The notes beneath the pieces are model-generated. The model ran no database searches, was not told the DNA's origin, and was given only the letters and a program-made list of their open reading frames with translations. The translations under genes and the position numbers were made by a program. Shown piece by piece: positions 39,200 through 49,121 of a stretch of DNA of 64,000 nucleotides. Where the stretch lies: NCBI RefSeq assembly GCF_009208565.1, contig NZ_WFLK01000013.1:1-64000 (forward strand), in the 5' to 3' direction. The stretch is from Janthinobacterium aquaticum (GTDB lineage: Bacteria; Pseudomonadota; Gammaproteobacteria; Burkholderiales; Burkholderiaceae_D). Within the stretch, counting starts at the first letter, position 1, and each line of letters begins with the position of its first letter.

Positions 39200-40663
39200 G
39201 TGGGTAAAATCACCGGCTTCATGGAATTCAAGCGCCAGGACGAACACTATCTGGAGCCTGCCGCGCGTCTGAAGAACTACAAGGAATTCGTGCTGCACCT
39301 GTCGGATGCACAAGCGACCGTGCAGGGTGCGCGCTGCATGGATTGCGGCATCCCGTTCTGCAACACGGGTTGCCCTGTCAATAACATCATTCCCGACTGG
39401 AATGACCTGGTGTATCGCGGCGCCTACCGCGAAGCACTCGATGTTTTGCATTCGACCAATAACTTCCCGGAATTTACCGGTCGCATCTGCCCGGCGCCGT
39501 GCGAATCGGCCTGTACGCTTGGCATCAATGAAGATCCGGTCGGCATCAAGTCGATCGAGCACAAGATTATCGACATGGGCTGGGAGCACGGCTGGGTCAC
39601 GCCACAGCCGGCCGGTTTCAGTACCGGCAAGAAAGTGGCGATTATCGGTTCCGGCCCGGCCGGCCTGGCGGCGGCGCAGCAGCTGGCGCGCGCCGGCCAT
39701 GCCGTGACCGTGTTTGAAAAGAGCGATCGCATCGGCGGCCTGCTGCGCTACGGCATTCCTGACTTCAAGATGGAAAAGTCGCATATCGACCTGCGCGTCA
39801 AGCAAATGGAAGCCGAAGGCGTGGTGTTCCGTACCAGTGTTCTGGTAGGCAAGGATTTCCCGGCCAACGTTAACAACTGGGCCAAGGAAACCATTTTCCC
39901 GGAAGACCTGGAAAAAGAATTTGACGCCGTCATTATGGCCGGCGGCGCCGAGCAGCCGCGCGACCTGCCGGTACCGGGCCGAGAACTGAAGGGCGTGCAT
40001 TTCGCCATGGATTTCCTGCCGCAGCAAAACAAGGTCAATGCTGGCGACAAGCTCAAGGACCAGATCAAGGCCACTGGCAAGCATGTGGTGGTGATCGGCG
40101 GCGGTGATACCGGTTCGGACTGCGTGGGTACCTCGAATCGCCATGGCGCCGCGTCGGTGGCGCAGTTTGAACTGATGCCGCAGCCGCCGGAAAAGGAAAA
40201 CAAGGCGCTGGTGTGGCCATACTGGCCGATCAAGCTGCGCACTTCTTCCTCGCATGAAGAAGGCTGCGAGCGCGACTGGGCGGTAGCGACCAAGCGTTTC
40301 GAAGGCAAGGGCGGCAAAGTGGAAAAACTGATCGCCTGCCGCGTCGAGTGGAAAGATGGCAAGATGAGCGAAGTACCGAACTCGGAATTCGAAATGAAGG
40401 CCGACCTGGTGTTCCTGGCCATGGGCTTTGTCTCGCCGGTGCAGCAGGTGCTCGAAGCGTTTGGCGTCGATACTGATGCCCGCGGCAATGCCCGCGCGAC
40501 AACCGACGGCGAAGGCTGCTATCAGACGTCCGTACCGAAGGTGTTTGCCGCCGGCGACATGCGTCGCGGCCAGTCGCTGGTGGTGTGGGCGATCCGCGAA
40601 GGTCGCCAGTGCGCGCGCGCCGTCGATGAATTCCTGATGGGCGCTTCCGTACTGCCGCGTTAA
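39200..40663 (+). CDS. gltD: Glutamate synthase small subunit
   Basis: Flavoprotein of 487 residues that takes electrons from NADPH and passes them to GltB. GTG 39200 with AAGGAA 6 bases upstream gives the family start [14 protein letters not shown]. The N-terminal cysteine region [16 protein letters not shown] and [12 protein letters not shown] binds iron-sulfur clusters; FAD loop [22 protein letters not shown] loop [13 protein letters not shown]-terminal [17 protein letters not shown]. Co-transcribed with gltB and closed by a strong terminator. Confidence 0.98.
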   Translation: MGKITGFMEFKRQDEHYLEPAARLKNYKEFVLHLSDAQATVQGARCMDCGIPFCNTGCPVNNIIPDWNDLVYRGAYREALDVLHSTNNFPEFTGRICPAPCESACTLGINEDPVGIKSIEHKIIDMGWEHGWVTPQPAGFSTGKKVAIIGSGPAGLAAAQQLARAGHAVTVFEKSDRIGGLLRYGIPDFKMEKSHIDLRVKQMEAEGVVFRTSVLVGKDFPANVNNWAKETIFPEDLEKEFDAVIMAGGAEQPRDLPVPGRELKGVHFAMDFLPQQNKVNAGDKLKDQIKATGKHVVVIGGGDTGSDCVGTSNRHGAASVAQFELMPQPPEKENKALVWPYWPIKLRTSSSHEEGCERDWAVATKRFEGKGGKVEKLIACRVEWKDGKMSEVPNSEFEMKADLVFLAMGFVSPVQQVLEAFGVDTDARGNARATTDGEGCYQTSVPKVFAAGDMRRGQSLVVWAIREGRQCARAVDEFLMGASVLPR

Positions 40664-40685
40664 GCCGTCATTGCGGGAAAGCCGG

Positions 40686-40724
40686 GGCCACGCTGTATTG
40701 CAGCGTGGCCTTTGTTGTTTTTTT
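40686..40724 (+). terminator. Intrinsic terminator of gltBD
   Basis: GGCCACGCTG (40686-40695), loop TATTG, CAGCGTGGCC (40701-40710), followed by a T-rich run to 40724. Confidence 0.93.
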
Positions 40725-40888
40725 AATAGATCAAGCAAACGCCGATGACGCGTGCAGCAGCGCCGCTTTTACAATAAAATATCTGACTTTCGATTCATTA
40801 GTGTTGTATTCTGCCTCTTTCCCGGGCTGCCCGAAGGCGGCTCTCAGCAGGGATTGGCGTTTCTGCACTACAATACGTCATTAAAAAT

Positions 40889-41710
40889 GTGAGTATCGTC
40901 GTGCCTAATCTTGTTGAAATCCGTGATTTACACTTTGCCTATGGTGAACGTTCGATTCTGTCGGGCCTTCAGATGGACTTCCCACGCGGTAAAGTCGTGG
41001 CCGTCATGGGCGGTTCCGGCAGCGGCAAGACCACAGTATTGCGCCTGATCGGCGGCCAGTTGCGCCCCAGTTCCGGCGCCGTCAGCGTGCATGGCCAGGT
41101 CGTCCACGAGCTCGATACCGAGCAGTTGTACCAGATGCGCCGCAAGATGGGCATGCTGTTCCAGCATGGCGCCTTGTTTACCGACCTGACCGCGTTTGAA
41201 AACGTGGCTTTTCCGCTGCGCGAGCATACCGACCTGACCGAAGAGCTGATCCGCACACTGGTGCTGATGAAGCTCAATGCGGTCGGCCTGCGCAACGCCG
41301 CGCAACTCAAACCGGCCGAAATTTCCGGCGGCATGGGCCGCCGCGTGGCGCTGGCGCGCGCCATTGCGCTCGACCCTGAGCTGATCATGTATGACGAGCC
41401 CTTTGCCGGCCTCGACCCGATTTCGATGGGCGTGACCGCCAATCTGATCCGCAACCTCAACGATGCGCTCGGTTCGACCTCGATACTGGTGTCGCACGAT
41501 GTCAAGGAGTGTTTCGCTATCGCTGATTATGTGTATTTTCTGTCGTCGGGCAAAATCGTGGCGCACGGCACGCCAGCCGAGATGGCTGTCTCGACCCACC
41601 CGTATGTGAAGCAGTTCGTCAATGCCGAAGCCGACGGCCCCGTGCCATTCCATTACCCGGGCAAGTCGCTGGCCGACGATCTGGGCCTGCATGCGGGGGC
41701 TGGCCGATGA
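40889..41710 (+). CDS. mlaF: Phospholipid ABC transporter ATP-binding protein MlaF
   Basis: ATPase of the MlaFEDB inner-membrane complex that moves phospholipids between the membranes to keep outer-membrane asymmetry. Protein of 273 residues: Walker A GGSGSGKTTVL, Q-loop region MLFQHGALFTDLTAFENVAF, signature PAEISGGMGRRVALARAIAL, Walker B ELIMYDEPFAGLDP, H-loop VSHDVKECF. GTG 40889 is the outermost start; GTG 40901 is an alternative. First gene of the mla operon, overlapping mlaE by four bases. Confidence 0.96.
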   Translation: MSIVVPNLVEIRDLHFAYGERSILSGLQMDFPRGKVVAVMGGSGSGKTTVLRLIGGQLRPSSGAVSVHGQVVHELDTEQLYQMRRKMGMLFQHGALFTDLTAFENVAFPLREHTDLTEELIRTLVLMKLNAVGLRNAAQLKPAEISGGMGRRVALARAIALDPELIMYDEPFAGLDPISMGVTANLIRNLNDALGSTSILVSHDVKECFAIADYVYFLSSGKIVAHGTPAEMAVSTHPYVKQFVNAEADGPVPFHYPGKSLADDLGLHAGAGR

Positions 41711-42492
41711 TCGGACGTTTTCTGGGCGCGATCGGCGCATGGCTGCGCCGTTCGGTGCAGGACCTCGGTTTTGCCGTGCGGTCCTTCTTTATTATTGTTG
41801 CTGCATCGGGCAGCCTGTGGCGCCGTCCGCGCCTGGTGGCCGAGCAGCTGTTCTTTATCGGTAACCGTTCGCTGGTCATTACCATCGTCTCGGGCCTGTT
41901 TGTCGGCATGGTGCTCGGTTTGCAGGGTTATTACACCTTGACCACCTATGGCGCCACGCAGTCGCTGGGCCAGCTGGTGGCGCTGTCGCTGATGCGCGAA
42001 CTGGGGCCGGTGGTAACCGCCTTGCTGTTTGCCGGGCGCGCCGGCACCTCGCTGACGGCGGAAATCGGCCTGATGAAGGCGGGCGAGCAGTTGTCGGCGA
42101 TGGAAATGATGGCTGTCAATCCGATCGCGCGCGTGCTGGCGCCGCGCCTGTGGGCCGGCGTGATCGCCATGCCGGTGCTGGGCGGCATTTTCACGGCGGT
42201 GGGCATTATCGGCAGTTATCTGGTCGGCGTGGTGCTGATCGGCGTCGACGAGGGTTCGTTCTGGTCGCAGATGCAGGCAGGCGTTGATCTTTGGAAAGAT
42301 ATTATCAACGGCACCTATATCAAGAGCCTGGTGTTCGGTATTGCCGTGACCTTTATTGCGTTGTTCCAGGGTTACCAGGCACAGCCGACGCCGGAAGACG
42401 TCTCCGGCGCCACCACGCGCACGGTGGTTATTTCGTCGCTGATGGTGTGGTGGCTCGATTTCATGATGACAGCGGTAATGTTCAGCAAGTAA
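41707..42492 (+). CDS. mlaE: Phospholipid ABC transporter permease MlaE
   Basis: Inner-membrane permease of 261 residues with the MlaE-family pattern: VRSFFIIVAASGSLWRRPRL, FIGNRSLVITIVSGLFVGMV, ELGPVVTALLFAGRAGTSLT and AEIGLMKAGEQLSAMEMMAV, and the C-terminal segment VVISSLMVWWLDFMMTAVMF. About five membrane helices. ATGA overlap with mlaF couples translation. A hairpin lies between it and mlaD. Confidence 0.96.
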   Translation: MIGRFLGAIGAWLRRSVQDLGFAVRSFFIIVAASGSLWRRPRLVAEQLFFIGNRSLVITIVSGLFVGMVLGLQGYYTLTTYGATQSLGQLVALSLMRELGPVVTALLFAGRAGTSLTAEIGLMKAGEQLSAMEMMAVNPIARVLAPRLWAGVIAMPVLGGIFTAVGIIGSYLVGVVLIGVDEGSFWSQMQAGVDLWKDIINGTYIKSLVFGIAVTFIALFQGYQAQPTPEDVSGATTRTVVISSLMVWWLDFMMTAVMFSK

Positions 42493-42514
42493 TTGCTATA
42501 GCGCAAAAAAAATC

Positions 42515-42542
42515 GTCCCCTCACGGTATTTTGGCAGGGGAC
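42515..42542. repeat. Hairpin between mlaE and mlaD
   Basis: GTCCCCT (42515-42521) and AGGGGAC (42536-42542) with a 14-base loop, without a following T-run. It could act in RNA processing or stability within the operon, or be a relic of a REP-type sequence: the right arm GGGGACAG equals the core of the repeats around the RAYT gene. Confidence 0.55.
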
Positions 42543-42571
42543 AGCAAGTAAAAAATTATTTAGGATTGTTT

Positions 42572-43042
42572 ATGCAACGTAAATCTTTGGATGTCTGGAT
42601 CGGCCTGTTCGTCTTGCTGGGCGTGGCTGCAGTGATGTTTCTGGCGCTCAAAGCCGGTAATATGAGCTCGCTGTCTTTCGCCAAGACCTATACAGTCAGT
42701 GCCAAGTTCGACAATATTGGCGGACTCAAGCCACAGGCGCCGGTCAAGGGCGCCGGCGTGGTGGTCGGGCGCGTGGCCGAGATCGTGTTTGACGACAAAA
42801 CGTATCAGGCGCTGGTAAAAATCGATATCGAAGATGATTACAAATTCCCGAAAGACAGCTCGGCCAAGATCCTGACGGCCGGCTTGCTGGGCGAGCAGTA
42901 TATTGGCCTGGAACCGGGCGGCGATACGGCCAACCTGGCAGAGGGCGATAAAATCAGTATGACGCAGTCGGCCACCGTACTGGAAGACCTGATCAATCAA
43001 TTCATCTACAGCAAGGCTGCAGATGGCAAGGACAGCAAATGA
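42572..43042 (+). CDS. mlaD: Phospholipid transporter MCE-domain protein MlaD
   Basis: Protein of 156 residues anchored by one N-terminal helix (VWIGLFVLLGVAAVMFLALK) with a periplasmic MCE domain (YTVSAKFDNIGGLKPQAPVK GAGVVVGRV ... ILTAGLLGEQYIGLEPGG). It forms the hexameric lipid channel of the Mla complex. ATG 42572 has AGGA about 7 bases upstream. It overlaps mlaA by four bases. Confidence 0.96.
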   Translation: MQRKSLDVWIGLFVLLGVAAVMFLALKAGNMSSLSFAKTYTVSAKFDNIGGLKPQAPVKGAGVVVGRVAEIVFDDKTYQALVKIDIEDDYKFPKDSSAKILTAGLLGEQYIGLEPGGDTANLAEGDKISMTQSATVLEDLINQFIYSKAADGKDSK

Positions 43043-43911
43043 GCGAGTCGACAATGAAAAATACAGCACGCCTGGCCCGCGTTGGCGCCGCCCTGGCCAT
43101 CGCCGCTACCCTGAGCGCCTGCGCCACCAGCGGCAATCCGCGTGATCCGCTGGAAGGCTACAACCGCGCCATGTTCAGCTTTAACGACAAGGTCGATGAA
43201 GTGGCCCTGAAGCCGATCGCCAAGGGCTACAAGGCCGTTACGCCTTCGTTCGTGCAAACCGGTATCGGCAACTTCTTCGGCAACTTGTCCGATGTGTGGA
43301 GCGCCATTAACAACCTGGCGCAAGGCAAGGGCGAAGCGGGCATGCAGGACGTGGTACGCGTGACCATGAACTCGACCTTTGGTATCCTGGGCCTGATCGA
43401 TATCGCCTCGCAGGCCGGTGTGCCCAAGCATAACGAAGACTTCGGCCAGACGCTGGGCTGGTACGGCGTCAAGCCTGGCCCGTACGTAGTGCTGCCGCTG
43501 CTCGGTCCTTCGACCATGCGCGACACCGTTGCGCTGCCGGCCGATATCGTTGGCGACCCATGGCGCTACAAGGATCCGACCAATGTGCGCAATATCGGCA
43601 CCTTCACGCGCGTGGTCGACAAGCGCGCCCAGCTGCTCGATGCGACCAACCTGATGGAAGCGGCCGCACTGGACCGTTACGAATTCATCCGCGACGGCTA
43701 CCTGCAGGCGCGTGAAAGCAAGGTATTCGACGGTGACACGAGCCGCCGCAAGCAGGAAACCAAGGGCGACAGCAGCGCACTCGACGACGACTATGATGCT
43801 ACACAGCCACAACAGGCAGAAGCGCCGGTTGCTGCGCCAGCGGCCGATGCGCCAGTGGCATCGGTAACATCTGGTAGCAATGACGTTGCCGCTGCTGCTG
43901 CCGTCCGGTAG
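43039..43911 (+). CDS. mlaA: Outer-membrane lipoprotein MlaA (VacJ)
   Basis: Protein of 290 residues. Signal peptide with lipobox L-S-A-C28 after VGAALAIAATLSAC; then the MlaA core PRDPLEGYNRAMFSFNDKVD, IGNFFGNLSDVWSAINNLAQ, DFGQTLGWYGVKPGPYVVLP and LLGPSTMRDT. It removes misplaced phospholipids from the outer leaflet of the outer membrane. The Ala/Pro/Gln-rich tail of about 45 residues is longer than in E. coli. ATG 43039 overlaps the mlaD stop; the ATG at 43054 is an alternative start. Inclusion of mlaA inside the mlaFED cluster is usual in betaproteobacteria. Confidence 0.95.
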   Translation: MSESTMKNTARLARVGAALAIAATLSACATSGNPRDPLEGYNRAMFSFNDKVDEVALKPIAKGYKAVTPSFVQTGIGNFFGNLSDVWSAINNLAQGKGEAGMQDVVRVTMNSTFGILGLIDIASQAGVPKHNEDFGQTLGWYGVKPGPYVVLPLLGPSTMRDTVALPADIVGDPWRYKDPTNVRNIGTFTRVVDKRAQLLDATNLMEAAALDRYEFIRDGYLQARESKVFDGDTSRRKQETKGDSSALDDDYDATQPQQAEAPVAAPAADAPVASVTSGSNDVAAAAAVR

Positions 43912-43991
43912 TAGACTTAAGGCCTGGCCCAAGACACGGGGCTGCCATGATCGACAGCCTGTGAACAGCACGACCACAGAAAGGTACAACC

Positions 43992-44630
43992 ATGAAATTG
44001 TTCAAACAACTGCTGGCGATGGCGACCATCGCCTTTGCCACCGCCGCACAAGCTGCCGCACCGGCCACCGAAGCGCCTGACGTTCTGGTCAAGCGCATCA
44101 GCCAGGATGTCATTGAAACGGCCAAGACCGACAAGGCCATCCAGGCTGGCGATATCAAGCGCGTGACCGCGCTGGTGGAAGAAAAAATCCTGCCTTACGT
44201 TGATTTCCAGCGCATGACGGCACTGGCCGCTGGCCGCCACTGGCGTACTGCCACGCCGGACCAGCAAAAGCGCCTGTCCGATGAATTCCGCACCCTGCTG
44301 ATCTACACCTATTCGGGTGCGCTGTCGCAGATCAAGAACGAAACCGTGGAATTCAAGCCACTGCGCGCCGATCCAAGCGATACGGAAGTGGAAGTGCGTT
44401 CGCAGGTCAACATGACCCGTGGCGAGCCGGTGCCGCTGAACTACCGCGTGGCCAAGACGCCGAACGGCTGGAAGATCTATGACATCAACGTACTTGGTGC
44501 GTGGCTGGTTGAAACCTACAAAAGCAGCTTCAACAGCGAAATCAGCAAGGGCGGCATCGATGGCCTGATCAAGACCCTGGCCGACAAGAACAAGACGCTG
44601 GCATCGCGTCCTTTAGCCAAAGCCAAATAA
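43992..44630 (+). CDS. mlaC: Periplasmic phospholipid carrier MlaC
   Basis: Protein of 212 residues with a signal peptide (KLFKQLLAMATIAFATAAQA|A). It has the MlaC/Ttg2D pattern: KILPYVDFQRMTALAAGRHW, YTYSGALSQIKNETVEFKPL, NYRVAKTPNGWKIYDINVLG and LVETYKSSFNSEI. It shuttles lipids between MlaA in the outer membrane and MlaFEDB. 80 bases after mlaA. Confidence 0.95.
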   Translation: MKLFKQLLAMATIAFATAAQAAAPATEAPDVLVKRISQDVIETAKTDKAIQAGDIKRVTALVEEKILPYVDFQRMTALAAGRHWRTATPDQQKRLSDEFRTLLIYTYSGALSQIKNETVEFKPLRADPSDTEVEVRSQVNMTRGEPVPLNYRVAKTPNGWKIYDINVLGAWLVETYKSSFNSEISKGGIDGLIKTLADKNKTLASRPLAKAK

Positions 44631-44676
44631 TCGGCTATCATGATGGTCCAGACCACGTTCCAGCGCAGCTAACGCC

Positions 44677-45018
44677 ATGCCAGACTCACTCGACACTTTG
44701 CAGTCCCTGACCTCGCTGACCTTCGATAATGCCTCATCGGCATTGGAGCAGGGTCTCGAGGCGATCCGCACGGGCCAGACCAGGTTCGACCTGCGCAATG
44801 TGCAGGCGGTCGATTCGGCGGCCGTGTCGGTGATGCTGAGCTGGCAGCGCGCAGCGCAGGAAGCCGGCGGTGAGCTCGAACTGGTCAATCTGCCGACCAA
44901 CCTGAAAAACCTGACCAAGCTGTATGGCGTGTGCTCGCTGGTATCGAGCGCGCTGAGCCCGGCGGACTGTGGCGGCGAAGCACATGCCGTCATCGCGTCC
45001 GACCTGCAGCATCATTGA
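44677..45018 (+). CDS. mlaB: STAS-domain protein MlaB
   Basis: Protein of 113 residues with a STAS fold: FDLRNVQAVDSAAVSVMLSW (conserved VDSA serine region) and ELVNLPTNLKNLTKLYGV. In the Mla complex it binds MlaF and supports its assembly. Last gene of the mla operon, 46 bases after mlaC. Confidence 0.88.
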   Translation: MPDSLDTLQSLTSLTFDNASSALEQGLEAIRTGQTRFDLRNVQAVDSAAVSVMLSWQRAAQEAGGELELVNLPTNLKNLTKLYGVCSLVSSALSPADCGGEAHAVIASDLQHH

Positions 45019-45086
45019 CCCTGTCCCACTCCCCGCATCAGCAGTAAATCAAGCCGGCAGCCAGTAGTGCCTTTGGCCTGATCTCC

Positions 45087-45115
45087 AAGTGTTCCACGTT
45101 TTTTCCAACTATAAT
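45087..45115 (+). promoter_or_regulatory. Possible promoter upstream of the ABC exporter genes
   Basis: A perfect TATAAT at 45110-45115 lies in an AT-rich island (ttttttccaacTATAAT) between mlaB and the ABC ATPase gene. The -35 region (about 45087-45092) is poor, so the promoter may need an activator. Confidence 0.4.
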
Positions 45116-45204
45116 TGACTGTTGCGCCACTTCCGATGGAAGACGGCGCCCTGTCCGGCCTGCGGGCCAGCATGACACCTGATGCATCACACTGATTGAA
45201 GCAC

Positions 45205-46122
45205 ATGACCGCAATTCAAATTACGAATGTAGAGAAGAGCTATAAATCGCTCAAGGCGCTCGGCGGCGTCTCGCTGGCGATCGAAGAAGGCGAGTTTTTC
45301 GGCCTGCTCGGTCCCAATGGCGCCGGCAAGACCACGTTGATTTCCATTATTGCCGGCCTGATCCGTCCGGACGCCGGCAGCGTGAAGATCCAGGGCCACG
45401 ATGTGGTGACCGACTTCCGCAATGCGCGCCGCAGTGTTGGCGTGGTACCACAGGAACTGGTGTTCGACCCCTTCTTCACAGTACGCGAGACACTGCGCCT
45501 GCAGTCCGGCTACTTCGGCCTGCCCAATAACGACAAGTGGATCGACGAGGTGATGGAAAACCTCGACCTGACCGGTAAGGCCGACACCAATATGCGCGCA
45601 CTGTCGGGCGGCATGAAGCGCCGCGTGCTGGTGGCCCAGGCGCTGGTGCACAAGCCGCCGGTGATCGTGCTCGACGAGCCGACCGCCGGCGTTGACGTTG
45701 AACTGCGCCAGACGCTGTGGAAGTTCATCTCGCGCCTGAACCGCGAAGGCGGCCACACGGTGGTGCTGACCACCCATTATCTGGAAGAAGCGCAGGCCAT
45801 GTGTCAGCGCGTGGCGATGCTGAAAACCGGCAAGGTGGTGGCGCTCGACTCGATGTCGGCGCTGGTGCGCCGCATTGCCGGTTCCCAGCTGCAAGTCACG
45901 CTCAGCCACGGCAGTTTGCCGGCCGACCTGCAGCACCTGGTGCTGCACCCGGAACTGGCGACTTCGCCCAACAAGTTCACGCTGCGCGTCAACGAATACA
46001 GCGAAGTGGAAAAAATCCTGGCACGCCTGCGCGAAGCGGGCGCCGGAATCGAAGAAATGCAATTGCAACAGGCTGACCTGGAAGATATCTTCTTGCAGAT
46101 CATGGATAAAGGTACCGTATGA
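45205..46122 (+). CDS. ABC-2 exporter ATP-binding protein
   Basis: Protein of 305 residues from ATG 45205. Walker A GLLGPNGAGKTTLISII, signature ALSGGMKRRVLVAQALVHKP, Walker B VIVLDEPTAGVDVELRQTLW, H-loop TTHYLEEAQAM. The C-terminal extension of about 80 residues is typical of drug/antibiotic-type ABC-2 ATPases. Its stop overlaps the permease start. The conserved location between the mla and murA/his genes in betaproteobacteria suggests an envelope-related cargo, but the substrate is unknown. Confidence 0.93.
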   Translation: MTAIQITNVEKSYKSLKALGGVSLAIEEGEFFGLLGPNGAGKTTLISIIAGLIRPDAGSVKIQGHDVVTDFRNARRSVGVVPQELVFDPFFTVRETLRLQSGYFGLPNNDKWIDEVMENLDLTGKADTNMRALSGGMKRRVLVAQALVHKPPVIVLDEPTAGVDVELRQTLWKFISRLNREGGHTVVLTTHYLEEAQAMCQRVAMLKTGKVVALDSMSALVRRIAGSQLQVTLSHGSLPADLQHLVLHPELATSPNKFTLRVNEYSEVEKILARLREAGAGIEEMQLQQADLEDIFLQIMDKGTV

Positions 46123-46880
46123 TGTCCTCAGGTTTTCGCACCCTCGTCTATAAAGAGACGCTGCGCTTCTGGAAAGTGGCCACGCAAACGGTGGGTGCTC
46201 CTGTGCTCACTTCAATGCTGTATCTGCTGGTGTTCGGCCATGTGCTCGAAGGCCGGGTGGAAGTGCACCCTGGCGTGAGCTACACGGCGTTCCTGATTCC
46301 CGGCCTGGTGATGATGAGCGTGCTGCAGAACGCCTTTGCCAATTCCTCGTCCTCGCTGATCCAGTCCAAAATTACCGGCAACCTGGTGTTCGTGCTGCTG
46401 ACTCCTTTGTCGCACTGGGAAATCTTTTCAGCCTATGTGCTCGCCTCGATCGTGCGCGGCCTGGCAGTCGGCTTTGGCGTGTTTGCCATCACGTTCTGGT
46501 TTACCGACCTGTCGTTCGTGGCGCCGCTGTGGATTATCGTGTTTGCTTTCCTCGGCGCCGCCATGCTGGGCACCATGGGTTTGATCGCCGGTATCTGGGC
46601 TGAAAAATTCGACCAGCTGGCCGCATTCCAGAACTTCCTGATCATGCCGGCCACGTTCCTGTCGGGCGTGTTCTATTCGATCCATTCGCTGCCGGCGTTC
46701 TGGCAGACGGTGTCGCATCTGAACCCCTTCTTTTACATGATCGACGGCTTCCGCTACGGCTTTTTCGGCGTCTCCGATGTCAGCCCCTGGATCAGCCTGT
46801 CCATCGTGGGCGGCTTCCTGGTGATCCTGGCGTTTGCCTCGATCCGCCTGCTCAAAAGCGGCTACCGCCTGCGTCATTGA
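46119..46880 (+). CDS. ABC-2 type exporter permease
   Basis: Protein of 253 residues with six predicted membrane helices and the ABC-2 pattern FLIPGLVMMSVLQNAFANSS, KITGNLVFVLLTPLSHWEIF and GVFYSIHSLPAFWQTVSHLN then P. It pairs with the ATPase before it (overlap at 46119-46122) to form a one-plus-one exporter. Substrate unknown. Confidence 0.93.
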   Translation: MMSSGFRTLVYKETLRFWKVATQTVGAPVLTSMLYLLVFGHVLEGRVEVHPGVSYTAFLIPGLVMMSVLQNAFANSSSSLIQSKITGNLVFVLLTPLSHWEIFSAYVLASIVRGLAVGFGVFAITFWFTDLSFVAPLWIIVFAFLGAAMLGTMGLIAGIWAEKFDQLAAFQNFLIMPATFLSGVFYSIHSLPAFWQTVSHLNPFFYMIDGFRYGFFGVSDVSPWISLSIVGGFLVILAFASIRLLKSGYRLRH

Positions 46881-46924
46881 ACCAAACAGCAAGTACACAC
46901 TATCAAAAATACCAAGGAATTATC

Positions 46925-47161
46925 GTGACCACTACCCCAGAACTGATCCACGGCTACCTGCAGGCTGGCCTCGAATGCACGCACCTCGAAGTGGAGGGCG
47001 ATGGCGCCCACTTCCAGGCCATCATCGTCTCGCCGCAGTTTATCGGCAAGCGCCTCATCCAGCGCCACCAGATCGTCTATGCGGCACTGGGCGACCGCAT
47101 GCGCGAAGAAATCCACGCGCTGTCGATGAAAACCCTGACCCCTGACGAATACCAAGGATAA
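46925..47161 (+). CDS. ibaG: BolA-family protein, IbaG type
   Basis: Protein of 78 residues from GTG 46925 (AAGGAA 5-6 bases upstream); starts further upstream run back into the permease end. BolA fold motifs: [51 protein letters not shown]. IbaG/BolA proteins work with monothiol glutaredoxins in iron-sulfur cluster trafficking; grxD is in this window too. Four bases before murA, the usual ibaG-murA pair. Confidence 0.93.
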   Translation: MTTTPELIHGYLQAGLECTHLEVEGDGAHFQAIIVSPQFIGKRLIQRHQIVYAALGDRMREEIHALSMKTLTPDEYQG

Positions 47162-47165
47162 GCAC

Positions 47166-48416
47166 ATGGACAAGCTCCTGATCAATGGCGGCAACCGCCT
47201 GCACGGCGATATCATTATTTCCGGCGCCAAGAACGCTGCCCTGCCGATCCTGTGCGCGGGTCTGTTGACCGCCGGCGACCTGGAACTGTCGAACGTGCCG
47301 CATCTGCACGACGTGGCCACCATGTTGAAACTGTTGGGCCAGACCGGCTTGAAAGTTCAGCAGGACGGCGAACGCGTGGTGCTCAACGGCAGCAATATCA
47401 CCTCGCTGGAAGCGCCGTACGACCTGGTGAAAACCATGCGCGCCTCGATCCTGGTGCTGGGCCCGCTGCTGGCGCGCTTCGGCGAAGCGAAAGTCTCGCT
47501 GCCGGGCGGCTGCGCCATCGGTTCGCGTCCGGTCGACCAGCATATCAAGGGCCTGGAAGCACTCGGCGCCGAGATCCGCATTGAAGCCGGCTATATCTAC
47601 GCCAAGTGCGCCAAGCTCAAGGGCGCGCGCATCGTCACCGACATGATTACCGTGACCGGCACCGAGAACCTGCTGATGGCCGCTACCCTGGCCGACGGCG
47701 AAACCATTCTGGAAAACGCCGCCTGCGAGCCGGAAGTGACCGACCTGGCCAACCTGCTGGTGGCGATGGGCGCGAAGATCGACGGCATCGGCACCAGCCG
47801 CCTGGTGATCCAGGGCGTGGCCGAACTGCACGGCGCCGCCCATACGGTCATTGCCGACCGTATCGAGACCGGTACCTTCCTGTGCGCGGTGGCGGCCACC
47901 GGCGGCGATATCACGCTGCGCAATGTGCGCACCGACATCCTCGACGCGGCGCTCGACAAGCTGCGCGCGATGGGACTGACCATGACTTTTGGCGCCGACT
48001 GGATCCGCGCCGAGATGTCGGCCCGCCCGAATCCGGTCAGCTTCCGCACCACCGAGTATCCGGGTTTTCCAACCGACATGCAGGCGCAGTTCATGGCCGT
48101 CAACACGATCGCCAACGGCGCCAGCCGCGTGACCGAGACGATCTTTGAAAACCGCTTCATGCATGTCCAGGAAATGAACCGCCTGGGAGCCGATATCACC
48201 ATCGAAGGCAATACGGCCATGATCGCCGGCGTCAAGCAACTGCGCGGCGCGCCCGTGATGGCCACCGACCTGCGCGCGTCGGCCTCGCTGGTGATCGCTG
48301 CCCTGGCGGCCGATGGCGAAACGCTGATCGACCGCATCTATCACCTGGACCGTGGCTACGACCGCATGGAACTCAAATTGTCGGCAGTCGGCGCCAATAT
48401 CAAACGCATCAAATAA
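47166..48416 (+). CDS. murA: UDP-N-acetylglucosamine 1-carboxyvinyltransferase MurA
   Basis: First committed step of peptidoglycan synthesis: adds enolpyruvate from PEP to UDP-GlcNAc. Protein of 416 residues; K22-N23 in [13 protein letters not shown], the catalytic C116 in [15 protein letters not shown] (target of fosfomycin in the family), R and D residues of the C-terminal half in [20 protein letters not shown]. The length is normal. Cytoplasmic. 11 bases before hisG, so the his operon is probably read from the same transcript. Confidence 0.98.
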   Translation: MDKLLINGGNRLHGDIIISGAKNAALPILCAGLLTAGDLELSNVPHLHDVATMLKLLGQTGLKVQQDGERVVLNGSNITSLEAPYDLVKTMRASILVLGPLLARFGEAKVSLPGGCAIGSRPVDQHIKGLEALGAEIRIEAGYIYAKCAKLKGARIVTDMITVTGTENLLMAATLADGETILENAACEPEVTDLANLLVAMGAKIDGIGTSRLVIQGVAELHGAAHTVIADRIETGTFLCAVAATGGDITLRNVRTDILDAALDKLRAMGLTMTFGADWIRAEMSARPNPVSFRTTEYPGFPTDMQAQFMAVNTIANGASRVTETIFENRFMHVQEMNRLGADITIEGNTAMIAGVKQLRGAPVMATDLRASASLVIAALAADGETLIDRIYHLDRGYDRMELKLSAVGANIKRIK

Positions 48417-48427
48417 AAGGCAAGCTC

Positions 48428-49105
48428 ATGACTGGTTTGAACAATGACTCGCAACTGATCCTGGCGCTGTCCAAGGGCCGCATTTTCGATGACACCATGC
48501 CGTTGCTGGAAGCGGCCGGCATCCGCGTGCTGGAAAACCCGGAAACGTCGCGCAAGCTGATCCTGCCGACCAACGACCCTGCCGTGCGCGTCATTATCGT
48601 GCGCGCCAGCGACGTGCCGACCTATGTGCAGTACGGCGCGGCCGACTTTGGCGTGGCCGGCAAGGATGTGCTGCTGGAACACGGCGGCGAAGGCCTGTAC
48701 CAGCCGATCGACCTCAATATCGCCGCCTGCCGCATGTCGGTGGCGGTGCAGGCCGGTTTTGATTACGCCAAGGCGGTGCACCAGGGCGCGCGCCTGCGTG
48801 TGGCCACCAAGTTCGTGCATACAGCGCGCGAGCACTTTGCCGCCAAGGGCGTGCACGTCGACCTGATCAAGCTGTATGGCTCGATGGAGCTGGCGCCGCT
48901 GGTGGGCCTGTCGGACGCGATTGTCGACCTGGTCAGTACCGGCAGCACGTTGCGCGCCAACAACCTGGTCGAAGTGGAAGAGATCATGGATATTTCTTCG
49001 CGCCTGGTGGTCAACCAGGCCGCCTTGAAACTCAAGCGTGCGCGCTTGCAACCGATTATCGAAGCCTTTGAGCGCGCCTCGCAAAGCGCCTCGCAGGCCA
49101 GCTAA
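48428..49105 (+). CDS. hisG: ATP phosphoribosyltransferase, short form
   Basis: First step of histidine synthesis: ATP + PRPP. Protein of 225 residues, the short HisG form that lacks the C-terminal regulatory domain and, in the family, works with HisZ; no hisZ is in the window. Motifs: [40 protein letters not shown] and [20 protein letters not shown]. First his gene after murA. Confidence 0.96.
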   Translation: MTGLNNDSQLILALSKGRIFDDTMPLLEAAGIRVLENPETSRKLILPTNDPAVRVIIVRASDVPTYVQYGAADFGVAGKDVLLEHGGEGLYQPIDLNIAACRMSVAVQAGFDYAKAVHQGARLRVATKFVHTAREHFAAKGVHVDLIKLYGSMELAPLVGLSDAIVDLVSTGSTLRANNLVEVEEIMDISSRLVVNQAALKLKRARLQPIIEAFERASQSASQAS

Positions 49106-49121
49106 GCAGCAGGAAACCATT

